DNA of 64,000 nucleotides. Source: an unidentified eubacterium SCB49 (GTDB lineage Bacteria > Bacteroidota > Bacteroidia > Flavobacteriales > Flavobacteriaceae). Of this stretch, positions 47,053 to 54,309 are shown piece by piece. The position numbers and the translations under genes were made by a program. The notes under the pieces are model-generated. The model saw nothing but the letters and a program-made list of their open reading frames with translations, did no database searches and was not told the origin of the DNA. Position 1 is the stretch's first letter; each line of letters starts with the position of its first letter. The DNA is taken from NCBI GenBank assembly GCA_000170815.1, contig ABCO01000003.1, positions 1 through 64,000 on the forward strand, read 5' to 3'.

Positions 47053-47409
47053 CTAAAACAGTCTTCACACGTTTCTTTAATAAGTGTTTGATAAAAAAAA
47101 CTTTACGAATTTGAATATTAGGAATAAGAACATCTATTTTTCCACAACTAAACATTAAAAATAAGGATGTACATCATGGTGTTTATCGTTAGAGCAATCA
47201 CTACATTTTGCATACCATTTTTGTCCATTTTCACCTAAAAAAGAATGAAGAACCATCATCTTCTAACTTATCTAAAATACGGTAGATTGTAGTTTTATTC
47301 ATTTTTAAATTGAGATGATCTATTAGTGCAACAACATAAACAGCCGTTGATTAGCCTTGAAATTTATCAAGAAGTATTTTAACAGATTTAGTTTTACTTA
47401 AAATCCCAT
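47053..47409 (-). pseudogene. Broken Fur/Zur-family repressor gene
   Basis: Read on the minus strand, frame by frame, the segments SKTKSVKILLDKFQG, STAVYVVALIDHLNLK, MNKTTIYRILDKLEDDG, GENGQKWYAKCSDC, NDKHHDVHPYF, FSCGKIDVLIPNIQIRK and finally ETCEDCF appear in the correct order for a Fur-family protein: DNA-binding helix, His-rich regulatory site and two C-terminal CxxC zinc pairs. The total length (357 bp) matches a 119-residue protein. A one-base loss after the ATG at 47409, stop codons near 47353 and 47149, and at least two more frameshifts inactivate it. It is divergent from the carbonic anhydrase gene and would have been its local regulator. Confidence 0.85.
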
Positions 47410-47457
47410 TACCCAAATATTAAGTAACTAATGCGTAGAAAAAAATACACCTATATA

Positions 47458-47511
47458 TATTGCAACTAAGTTGCAATAGACGAGAATAACATTATATTTG
47501 TAACTCAGTGG
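47458..47511 (+). promoter_or_regulatory. Carbonic anhydrase promoter with a perfect 7-1-7-type palindrome
   Basis: A 21-bp perfect palindrome centred on A47468 (core TTGCAACTAAGTTGCAA, 47460-47476) contains the -33 TTG (47471-47473). After 19 bases comes TATATTTG (47493-47500), directly followed by a weaker second site, TAACTCAGTGG (47501-47511). The order palindrome, promoter, palindrome and the spacings match the folE promoter at 24602-24649 almost exactly, including TATATTTG abutting site 2. It also lies upstream of the divergent broken Fur-family gene. Confidence 0.8.
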
Positions 47512-47610
47512 TATTAATATAATGCTAATTTCAAATCAAAAAATGGTGAGTTATTTAATGCATTACAGAGTAATTAATCTTTTAAAAAAAATATTTAAAG
47601 CAATACTAGT

Positions 47611-48375
47611 ATGGAAATAAAAGCTACAGTAAACAAACATTATCCAAATGCAAAAACAGGAAATGAAATAACAGAAAGTTATTTATCACTTTTAGAAACG
47701 GAATATAAATCGGATCTAAAAAAAATGTTGTTTGCAACTTCAGTTTGCTCAGATGATGTTAATGTTTCTACAGATTTCCGTAAAGTATTAAGTAGACCAT
47801 TTACTATGGGTGGATTGGGAGGATTACCATTTTCTGGATTTACAGGTATGGTTGCATTTTCTCATCATATACCAGATGATGGTGATGCATTTATTTTTTA
47901 CGGACCACATATTGGTATAACAGATGAAGGCGAATTAGGACGTATGCGTAGAATTGGTCAATCCAGATTAACAAATAGCTGTGGTGCATTAATGCTAGCT
48001 TTAGAGCGGTTTCAAAAAAGTGATGAAGAACCAACTTATGTGCCTCAAAATGTATACTATGATCATCAACAAATTCAATTAGAACAGTCGTTAATGCCTT
48101 TTAAACATGAAATTATTCATGCTAACAATCCTAAAAAAGCAATAACCGATTATACTTATGTTGCCATAGATAAGCAGATAAAGCAGCTGGTAAAAATGAG
48201 TGTAAAAGAATTTACTTGTAAAAGAATTTTTCTACTTGGTGGTGTAATCATTAACACAAGCGAATCATTTAACGATTATGTAGATGTTAGAAACTTTGAT
48301 GTTATACATACCGAAAAACCGGAAAATTTTGAATCTGTATCTATTATGGAAACAGAAGCATTTAAAAACTTATAG
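47611..48375 (+). CDS. LCIB-type (theta-class) carbonic anhydrase
   Basis: Pattern of the limiting-CO2-inducible B/C family: TSVCSDD (Cys46, Asp48) with Arg57, then TMGGLGGLPFSGFTGMVAF, SHHIPDDGDAF with His85/86, FYGPHIGIT, RIGQ and NSCGAL with Cys124. The Cys-His-Cys set and the Asp-Arg pair correspond to the zinc site and catalytic dyad of beta-CA-like enzymes. Length 254 residues, no signal peptide. It interconverts CO2 and bicarbonate. The Zur-like promoter suggests expression under zinc shortage. Unlike algal homologues it has no transit peptide. Confidence 0.85.
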   Translation: MEIKATVNKHYPNAKTGNEITESYLSLLETEYKSDLKKMLFATSVCSDDVNVSTDFRKVLSRPFTMGGLGGLPFSGFTGMVAFSHHIPDDGDAFIFYGPHIGITDEGELGRMRRIGQSRLTNSCGALMLALERFQKSDEEPTYVPQNVYYDHQQIQLEQSLMPFKHEIIHANNPKKAITDYTYVAIDKQIKQLVKMSVKEFTCKRIFLLGGVIINTSESFNDYVDVRNFDVIHTEKPENFESVSIMETEAFKNL

Positions 48376-48406
48376 TTTTTATCTCTTTTATTATTAACAT
48401 ATTAGT

Positions 48407-48895
48407 ATGCAAAATAGCTTATTTCTTTTATGCCCAACTGATTATTTAGAGCCCATTATAAACGATACTTTTGGTTATAAAAATTATTTTTATGAATCTT
48501 TAGGTAACTCGTTTGTTTATGATAATGAAACTTTAAATTACATTAAACAATTTATTGAAATACATAACATTCAAGAAATACAATTTGTGCTTTCTAAGGA
48601 TAATCAAATTGTGTTAGATGCCTTGGGTAATAGAGATTTTTCTAATATTGGTGCGTTAAATAATTTCTACATCGAAATAGAAAAACAAAAGGAATGTTCT
48701 AATAAAATTAATAAAAATAGTAATATTCAATTTACAGTGCTTTCTTATTATTTAAATAAAAAAATTAAAGAATTGAAATTGCAATTATCGAATAAATCAA
48801 TTAAAATAAAAGGTAAAATTTACAATAAAGATATCGGTCGATTTACCAATATATATTCAGATTTAATTTGTTTAGAAACGTATCATTTTAATTAA
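48407..48895 (+). CDS. Small protein of unknown family, possible degenerate beta-CA fold
   Basis: The 162-residue protein has no recognised family. Its first 75 residues follow the order of a beta carbonic anhydrase: LLCPTDYLEPII (compare CxDSRxxP), NYFYESLGNSF (compare FVxRNAGN), then a helix and IQEIQFVLSKDNQIV (compare the strand before HxxC). Cys9 and Asp12 are kept but the second Cys and the His are missing. It starts 31 bp after the carbonic anhydrase gene with no terminator between, so it is probably co-transcribed and may be a partner subunit (inference). Confidence 0.6.
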   Translation: MQNSLFLLCPTDYLEPIINDTFGYKNYFYESLGNSFVYDNETLNYIKQFIEIHNIQEIQFVLSKDNQIVLDALGNRDFSNIGALNNFYIEIEKQKECSNKINKNSNIQFTVLSYYLNKKIKELKLQLSNKSIKIKGKIYNKDIGRFTNIYSDLICLETYHFN

Positions 48896-49015
48896 AACTA
48901 CAAATTAATAAATAATTAAACCTTTATTTAATTTCACAAAACTTTCTGGGATTTTGTTCTTAGCACAGAATTATAGCTTACAAATTAATGAAAGTTTTTT
49001 CGCAAATTGGTTTTT

Positions 49016-49062
49016 ACAAAATTGTATATATTAACCCTTTAGGTCTATATATACAATTTTGT
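49016..49062. repeat. 15-bp inverted repeat with 17-base loop
   Basis: ACAAAATTGTATATA (49016-49030) and TATATACAATTTTGT (49048-49062) are perfect complements. It lies between the carbonic-anhydrase partner gene and repeat unit 2 and could end that transcript; no T-run follows. Confidence 0.65.
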
Positions 49063-49105
49063 ATTAATAGCCATAAAAACAGCTTTATACAAATTACTGT
49101 ATAAA

Positions 49106-49270
49106 TGTATTATAATGTGCTGCGTTATGTCACTTTGCTTTGAGACAAAGCAAATGATAAGAGCATATTTCTTCTAAAAAGTTTTCTTAACTCAATTTCT
49201 TTTAAAATGTGAATGGAACACGCTGCCACAGCGTTGGCAGTAGGAGTGGAGGTAAAGTATGTGAAGTGGG
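49106..49270 (+). repeat. Intergenic direct repeat, unit 2 of 3
   Basis: Starts TGTATTATAATGTGCTGCG and ends near TGTGAAGTGGG, 165 bp. It shares the 5' end, the GAATGGAACACGC block and the TAGGAG block with units 1 and 3. Here the hairpin is extended: TTTGCTTTG-aga-CAAAGCAAA. It precedes the ParD gene by 68 bp. Confidence 0.82.
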
Positions 49271-49338
49271 TTTGTACTAACAATTATAAATTAAATCACT
49301 ATATTGCACCAATAGTATGATTATTTAATACAAACATT

Positions 49339-49596
49339 ATGGCAACAGTTAGAAAGACAGTTACATTTACTGAACAACAGGATAAATGGATTAAGGCTCA
49401 AATCGAAGCTGGCGAATTTACCAATGACAGTGAATATTTACGAAATTTAGTTCGACAAGACCAAGCTAAAAACAAAGATTTCATCTCCTTAAAAATGAAA
49501 TTGCGAGAAGGTTTAGATAGCGGTATCAGTTCAAAAACATTGCCTGAGATTATGAAAGATGTTGAAGCCAGAATGAAACAAGATGGCAGATTATAA
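49339..49596 (+). CDS. ParD-like antitoxin (ribbon-helix-helix)
   Basis: The 85-residue protein begins MATVRKTVTFTEQQDKWIKAQIEAGEF with a ribbon-helix-helix DNA-binding domain (about 1-45) and a disordered C-terminal toxin-binding tail (LDSGISSKTLPEI). Overlaps the ParE-like toxin gene by 14 bp, the usual order of a type II system. It probably represses the operon promoter. Confidence 0.88.
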   Translation: MATVRKTVTFTEQQDKWIKAQIEAGEFTNDSEYLRNLVRQDQAKNKDFISLKMKLREGLDSGISSKTLPEIMKDVEARMKQDGRL

Positions 49597-49882
49597 ACTT
49601 TCTAGCAAAGCGGAGTTTGATCTAACTGTGATGTATGAATACGGCATATCAAAGTTTGGACTGATACAAGCTAAAAAATACTTCTTTGAAATGCACGATA
49701 CTTTTGAATTACTTTCTGCGAATAGCGATTTAGGACGTGACGCTTCTGAATATATTAATGAATTAAAAAGATTACCTTTTAAATCACACACAATATTTTA
49801 TTTGATTACTTCAAATGGTATTTTAATTATTAGAGTGCTAAGTCAGCGAATGGATTATGCGTTTAATTTGTCCTTAGATTAA
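49583..49882 (+). CDS. ParE/RelE-family toxin
   Basis: The 99-residue protein has the ParE order of helices and strands: YKLSSKAEFDLTVMYEYGISKFG, LLSANSDLGRDASEY, LKRLPFKSHTIFYLIT and LIIRVLSQRMD. The terminal Arg/Met-Asp is typical of ParE gyrase toxins. It pairs with the overlapping antitoxin and is flanked on both sides by the ~165-bp repeats. Confidence 0.88.
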   Translation: MADYKLSSKAEFDLTVMYEYGISKFGLIQAKKYFFEMHDTFELLSANSDLGRDASEYINELKRLPFKSHTIFYLITSNGILIIRVLSQRMDYAFNLSLD

Positions 49883-49969
49883 TATTGTTATCACTTATTA
49901 CACTTTTATATAAGGGCTAATTATAGTTACACATACGTAAGTTCTATGAAACTATCCTAATAAACAATA

Positions 49970-50130
49970 TGTATTATAATGTTTTGCCTTATGTTACTTT
50001 TCTTTGGTAAAGAGCGTTCTGCAGAAACTAATTTCTTATTATATTTCTTCTATAATTTTTCTCTACAATGTTAATGGAACACTTTTTTTACGAAGCTACG
50101 ATAGGAGAGAGGAGTGGAATGTGTGTGGAG
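49970..50130 (+). repeat. Intergenic direct repeat, unit 3 of 3
   Basis: Starts TGTATTATAATGTTTTGCC and ends near GTGTGTGGAG, 161 bp. It contains TTCTGCAGAA and the block TACGATAGGAGAG shared with unit 1, and a TCTTT-ggt-AAAGA hairpin in the place of the stem in units 1 and 2. It ends 8 bp from the small gene next to the AAA ATPase. Confidence 0.82.
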
Positions 50131-50138
50131 TAGATTTA

Positions 50139-50351
50139 CTAGCACTTATAATAGCCTAGCTCAATCAATGTTGATAAAGTAGCAGTAAACCCATTTTCTT
50201 TTGGATTTTCTTTAGAAGGAGTTAAATTGGCAAGCATTTCATTAAAAACATCATTATAGTTATAGTCAACTAGTATGAAATATTTATTTAGTTTTGGCGC
50301 ATAAATTTTATCTCCTGTTGCCAAATTAATTAATTCTGTTATTCTTACCAT
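50139..50351 (-). CDS. Small protein next to the AAA ATPase
   Basis: The 70 residues (from the ATG at 50351) begin MVRITELINLATGDKIYAP and contain KYFILVDYNYNDVFNEMLANL. No family is recognised. It lies 17 bp downstream of the AAA ATPase in the same direction and ends beside repeat unit 3. It could be a small partner or a truncated remnant of a longer one. Confidence 0.5.
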   Translation of the reverse strand: MVRITELINLATGDKIYAPKLNKYFILVDYNYNDVFNEMLANLTPSKENPKENGFTATLSTLIELGYYKC

Positions 50352-50368
50352 AATGCTCAAAATTTTGT

Positions 50369-51649
50369 TTATTCAAATAAATTTAGTTGACTATTAATTT
50401 CTAATTTTATAGGAATACCATCATATTTACCAGACAAATAATCTTTTTCAAAAGAAGCATCTTTCCTAATTTTTTTATCGTTTAAGGTTTCCATTTTTGT
50501 TTGACCATAAAAATCTTTTTCAACGATAATTATCTGGTCTCTTCTAAAGAGTTTAGAACTAGAATTTATAAAATGAGAATTATGTGAAGCTATTATTAAT
50601 TGAGCTTTCGGATTTTCATTAGAGTTAAATAACTTTATTATGGCTTTTGCTAATAGAGGATGAAGTCTTGCATCAAACTCATCAATTATAAGTGTTCTAC
50701 CATTTATTATAGCATCAATTATTGGTCCAGCCAAAGAGAATATTTTTCTCGTACCTAAAGATTCATTTTTTAATAAATCAAAATAAGTGTTTCCTTGGGG
50801 TTCTTTATCTTTATCATAAACAATATGCTCTGTTGTAATTAAAGTTTCTTTTGTGTTGTTCTCTAGCACCATCTTATGAAGATCTTTTGGGATGCCACTT
50901 TTATTAAGCATCTCTTCAGTAATTTCAATTTTTTCGGTTTCAATCTTATTAAATCCAAGCTTAGCACCTTTTATGAAATTATTTACTAATCTATGATACT
51001 TTGAGTCATTTAATAGTTTAATTGTAAAATCAATTGTGTCTCTATCATTTGTACCAGATATGTAATTTATATTACTTAATTCCTTAATTAAATTAATTGC
51101 AATTTCTATATTAAATTGAGCACAAACAGATAAAAATAAAGCATTGTCTCTAGTATTTGATATTAAATTCCCACTTGCAGAGTTAAATTTTGAGCCAATT
51201 TCAATAGATTGATTATCACGCTCAAATAATGGATATTCCTTAGTTTTCTTTGAAAAAAAGAGCCATTCTTTATGAACTTTTTCGACATCAACTTCAAAAC
51301 CATATCTATACTTTGCAGAATCGTAAACTATTTCTATTTCAAAAAAACTGGGTTTATCAATAGTTTCTAATGATAAACGAAAGTGTTCAGTATTAATTTT
51401 CTCGTTCGCTTGTGAGTTTTTTGAAGAATTTTGTATAAATCTTTTAACAAATTTTATAGCTTTAAAGAGGTTGCTTTTTCCGCTAGAATTTGAGCCATAT
51501 GCAACCATGCTTTTCAAAAGATCTATGTTAGATACTGAAGTTGAAAATATATTATCGCTTCTATATTCTGTTAATGATGTGGCATTCAAGTCTATAGAAA
51601 CCTTTTCTTTAAAAGATAAATAATTTCCGGCTGTGAATTTTACGAGCAT
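50369..51649 (-). CDS. AAA family ATPase of the AAA_15/21 (RloA/OLD-like) type
   Basis: SMC-like ABC-type ATPase, 426 residues: Walker A YGSNSSGKSN (residues 51-60), signature-like region SLGTRKIFSLAGP, Walker B TLIIDEFDARLHP, and switch His in QLIIASHNSHF. There is no TOPRIM nuclease domain. Such ATPases are common in abortive-infection and other phage-defence loci; here it sits divergent from a CBASS operon. A defence role is inferred from family and location. Confidence 0.8.
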   Translation of the reverse strand: MLVKFTAGNYLSFKEKVSIDLNATSLTEYRSDNIFSTSVSNIDLLKSMVAYGSNSSGKSNLFKAIKFVKRFIQNSSKNSQANEKINTEHFRLSLETIDKPSFFEIEIVYDSAKYRYGFEVDVEKVHKEWLFFSKKTKEYPLFERDNQSIEIGSKFNSASGNLISNTRDNALFLSVCAQFNIEIAINLIKELSNINYISGTNDRDTIDFTIKLLNDSKYHRLVNNFIKGAKLGFNKIETEKIEITEEMLNKSGIPKDLHKMVLENNTKETLITTEHIVYDKDKEPQGNTYFDLLKNESLGTRKIFSLAGPIIDAIINGRTLIIDEFDARLHPLLAKAIIKLFNSNENPKAQLIIASHNSHFINSSSKLFRRDQIIIVEKDFYGQTKMETLNDKKIRKDASFEKDYLSGKYDGIPIKLEINSQLNLFE

Positions 51650-51725
51650 TTTTAAGTTATATTATTAAAATTCCTGTAAAAATAATAAAAAAATGAGAAA
51701 TATTCTCAAATATGATGAAATATAT

Positions 51726-51756
51726 TTGTTTCTTTGATTTCATTTTTTTATATTTG
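51726..51756 (+). promoter_or_regulatory. CBASS operon promoter
   Basis: TTG at 51726-51728, 20 bases, then TATATTTG at 51749-51756 matches the Bacteroidota promoter pattern and is 81 bp upstream of the first CBASS gene. The divergent AAA gene starts at 51649, so the 188-bp gap holds both promoters. Confidence 0.6.
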
Positions 51757-51837
51757 CACGAAATACGCTCGTATATATGTGAAAATAGCAGGTAAAAACA
51801 CAGTATATGGGTTAAAAATGAGATAAAAACGAATAAT

Positions 51838-52488
51838 ATGAATAAAAATTACTTTAAATATTACAAACCAAGTGTGATAATACCTTTTCTTTTAATAGTC
51901 GGCACTTTATTAAGTTACTTTACTGCCTATATAATTCCTTTGATAACAAGTTCGACAAACATTAGTTATTATCAATTTCCATCTGCAACAATTCTAATTG
52001 GTGTTGTAATTTATACTATTGATAAATGGTTATGGAAATATCCACCTTTTAGTTGGTTGTTTTGGATTGATGATTTTTCAGGAAGATATGAAGGTACCTT
52101 ATGTTACCAATATCAAGATAATGGTGTTGGTAAAACAGGAGAATTAGTGCATATAAAAATTGTTTCACAAACAGGAAGCTGTATTAATGTTGCATCATTT
52201 ACAAAAAAAAAAGATGGTTCTCTATCATCTCCATCAAATAATAAAGGTATGTATGTTGAATTCACACAAGACGGTCAACATTTCAATTTAATATATAATT
52301 ATTTGAATGAAGGTAGCACTGAACAAGGATTTCCGCCACACTACGGAACTGAAGTAGTAAAATTTATTAAGGATAAGAAAAACAAAGAATTGTCAGGTCG
52401 CTATTTCACAAATAGAACTCCATTTCAGACAAAAGGAGAGTTTAAAAACTTAAAATGGATTAGTAATAACAAAACACATGATTTTTAA
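51838..52488 (+). CDS. cap15: Cap15-like CBASS membrane effector
   Basis: The 216-residue protein has two N-terminal membrane helices (about 12-34 and 48-65) and a C-terminal beta-rich domain (about 78-210) starting DDFSGRYEGTLCYQYQ and ending GRYFTNRTPFQTKGEFKNLKW. This two-helix plus beta-barrel layout and the GRYEG start match Cap15, which binds a cyclic oligonucleotide and disrupts the inner membrane. It lies 12 bp before a CD-NTase gene. The family assignment is by pattern and context. Confidence 0.78.
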   Translation: MNKNYFKYYKPSVIIPFLLIVGTLLSYFTAYIIPLITSSTNISYYQFPSATILIGVVIYTIDKWLWKYPPFSWLFWIDDFSGRYEGTLCYQYQDNGVGKTGELVHIKIVSQTGSCINVASFTKKKDGSLSSPSNNKGMYVEFTQDGQHFNLIYNYLNEGSTEQGFPPHYGTEVVKFIKDKKNKELSGRYFTNRTPFQTKGEFKNLKWISNNKTHDF

Positions 52489-52500
52489 TAACGATATATA

Positions 52501-53508
52501 ATGGCTGTATTAAATAAAGAATATAACAAATTTGATAAAGAGATTAAGCTTAATCAAGCAAGAAAAGACTCATTAACTACAAGCAGAAAAGAGTTGCGTA
52601 AAAAAATAAAAAAGTGGTTTAAAGAAAATAAGCAAGATGAAATTCAACCAAAATTTCATAGTCAAGGCTCTTATGAAATGAATACAACAATAAATCCAAT
52701 TGTTGAGTATGATTCTGACGGTAACGCTTTGAGGAAATATGATTTAGATGATGGTGTTTATTTTATTTATTCTAAAGAAGGTGATACTAAACAATCTATA
52801 AACACTTGGCATGAATGGGTTTTCAAGGCTACTGAGAATCACACAGGAAAGAATTCTATAAAAAAAACAACCTGTGTAAGAGTTGTCTTTTCAGATGGAC
52901 ATCACGTTGACCTTCCTATTTATTATAAAGAAGATGGTACTATTGAGCTTGCTCATAAATCAAAAGATTGGTTATTAAGTGATCCTAAAAAGTTTTATGA
53001 ATGGTTTAATAAAGAGAAAAAAAGCAGGTCAAGATTAGAAGCAATTGTTAGGTGCCTTAAAGCATGGAAAAATTTTAGAGAGCTTAAGAATTCTAATTTA
53101 AAATTACCTAGTGGTTTTGAATTAACAATCCTAGCAACAAATAATTATTGTGATGCTGATAATCTCGATGAAGCTTTTAGAAAAACTATTATCGCAATAG
53201 ATAAAGAGTTAAATAAGTATGGTGGATTTATATGTTTAAGACCAACAACACCAGAGAACGAAGATATATTTGAGGGTTACAGTGAAACTAGAAAAAATGA
53301 TTTTCTTTCTACATTTAAAAACCTTAAAGATGATTGTATAAAAGCGTCTGAAGAAAAGAATTTTAAAAAAGCATCAGAAATTCTAATAGATAAACAATTT
53401 GGTTCAAGATTTCCTAAAGGAGAAGATAAAGATGAGCAATCTAAGAGTAATGCGTTAAAAGAGTCATTGGCTTTAGCGACTATTAAACCTAAACCTTATG
53501 CATCTTAA
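52501..53508 (+). CDS. CBASS CD-NTase (cyclic-oligonucleotide synthase)
   Basis: Nucleotidyltransferase of the cGAS/DncV-like type, 335 residues. The catalytic GS is at 56-57 (SQGSYEMNT), the metal-binding Asp pair at 81 and 83 (YDLDDGVYF, compare DIDDG of DncV) and the third Asp at 137 (HHVDLPIYY). It makes a cyclic di- or trinucleotide after phage infection. It overlaps the downstream E2-like gene by 11 bp. The product cannot be read from sequence. Confidence 0.87.
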   Translation: MAVLNKEYNKFDKEIKLNQARKDSLTTSRKELRKKIKKWFKENKQDEIQPKFHSQGSYEMNTTINPIVEYDSDGNALRKYDLDDGVYFIYSKEGDTKQSINTWHEWVFKATENHTGKNSIKKTTCVRVVFSDGHHVDLPIYYKEDGTIELAHKSKDWLLSDPKKFYEWFNKEKKSRSRLEAIVRCLKAWKNFRELKNSNLKLPSGFELTILATNNYCDADNLDEAFRKTIIAIDKELNKYGGFICLRPTTPENEDIFEGYSETRKNDFLSTFKNLKDDCIKASEEKNFKKASEILIDKQFGSRFPKGEDKDEQSKSNALKESLALATIKPKPYAS

Positions 53509-54169
53509 TGACCAGATTAATGAAGTGTTAAATAGCCATAATGGTTTAGTCTTTAATTCAAGTAGCAATACTTTAGAAGGTGAATTGTTTTTGCCAGATG
53601 GTGATAGCTATGACGTTTTAATTAATCTCAATAATTATCCTAGAATTTTTCCAACAGTACATGAAATAGGAGGTAGGATACCTAAAAAAATGGATAGGCA
53701 TGTGTATCCAGATTCTGGCTCTTGTTGTTTTACAACTAGAGCGAAATCTCAAATATTACTTAAAACAGTAGTAAAATCTTTGTTAGATTTTATTGATGAA
53801 ATATTAATACGTTATTTAGAGAATAATTCATTTTACGAATTAAACAAACGTTATTATACTGAAGAATACTCTCATGGTAAATTAGGCATAATAGAAGGTT
53901 ATAAAGATATTTTGCAGATTGATGATACAATTAAGGTCGCTAAAACATTATTTAATGTTGCAAAAAGCAAAAAGTTAATAATACACCAAAATTGTTATTG
54001 TGATTCTGGGAGAAGACTAAGAAAATGCCTTAGAGGCAAGCATTTAAATAATTTAAGAAAACTCTATATGGTAGATAAAGATATTTTGATGCAAGATTTG
54101 AATAGCTTTAATGAAGCAATAGACGTTTATTTAGAGGAACAAAAAAGCAAAGAAGAAAATATTAATTAA
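53498..54169 (+). CDS. CBASS E2-like protein with C-terminal SEC-C-like zinc motif
   Basis: The first ~110 residues have a UBC/E2-like fold: LFLPDGDSYDVLINLNNYPRIFP, then HVYPDSGSCCF with His68 and candidate catalytic Cys76 or Cys77. No E1 or JAB protease gene is present, as expected of a short type II CBASS, in which the E2 conjugates the CD-NTase. The C-terminus has NCYCDSGRRLRKC...H (Cys166, Cys168, Cys177, His182), the CxCxSG-x5-C-x4-H layout of a SEC-C zinc motif. Confidence 0.8.
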   Translation: MHLNDQINEVLNSHNGLVFNSSSNTLEGELFLPDGDSYDVLINLNNYPRIFPTVHEIGGRIPKKMDRHVYPDSGSCCFTTRAKSQILLKTVVKSLLDFIDEILIRYLENNSFYELNKRYYTEEYSHGKLGIIEGYKDILQIDDTIKVAKTLFNVAKSKKLIIHQNCYCDSGRRLRKCLRGKHLNNLRKLYMVDKDILMQDLNSFNEAIDVYLEEQKSKEENIN

Positions 54170-54180
54170 AAACCAAAGTT

Positions 54181-54309
54181 ATGGCACTTAAACCAGGACC
54201 AAAAAGAATTGCTAAATCTACTGGAAAACCAGATAGACGAGCGCGAGATAACAAAAGTACACCAGGAAATACACCATCATTAAAACCACCTAAACGCAAA
54301 AAAAAGTAA
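54181..54309 (+). CDS. 42-residue basic peptide at the end of the CBASS operon
   Basis: Short open frame 11 bp after the E2-like gene: 42 residues, Lys/Arg/Pro-rich, containing KPGPKRIAKSTGKPDRRARD and ending PPKRKKK. The close spacing, ATG start and even composition suggest a real gene. No known family is recognised. It may be a nucleic-acid-binding or substrate peptide. Confidence 0.5.
   Translation: MALKPGPKRIAKSTGKPDRRARDNKSTPGNTPSLKPPKRKKK

Noticed and set aside
47053..47409. A functional minus-strand Fur gene read through by programmed frameshifting
   Set aside because: There are several independent lesions (lost base after the ATG, two stops and at least two more frameshifts), so decay is the simpler reading.
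46814..50130. The three repeats as integron attC sites
   Set aside because: Unit 1 has GTTAAGT, which fits the attC core, but units 2 and 3 do not, the units are longer than usual attC sites, and the ends are not inverted repeats of each other. No integron integrase was seen in the window.
50139..50351. RloB-type nuclease partner of the AAA ATPase
   Set aside because: The small protein is only 70 residues and shows no RloB-like acidic or metal motif.
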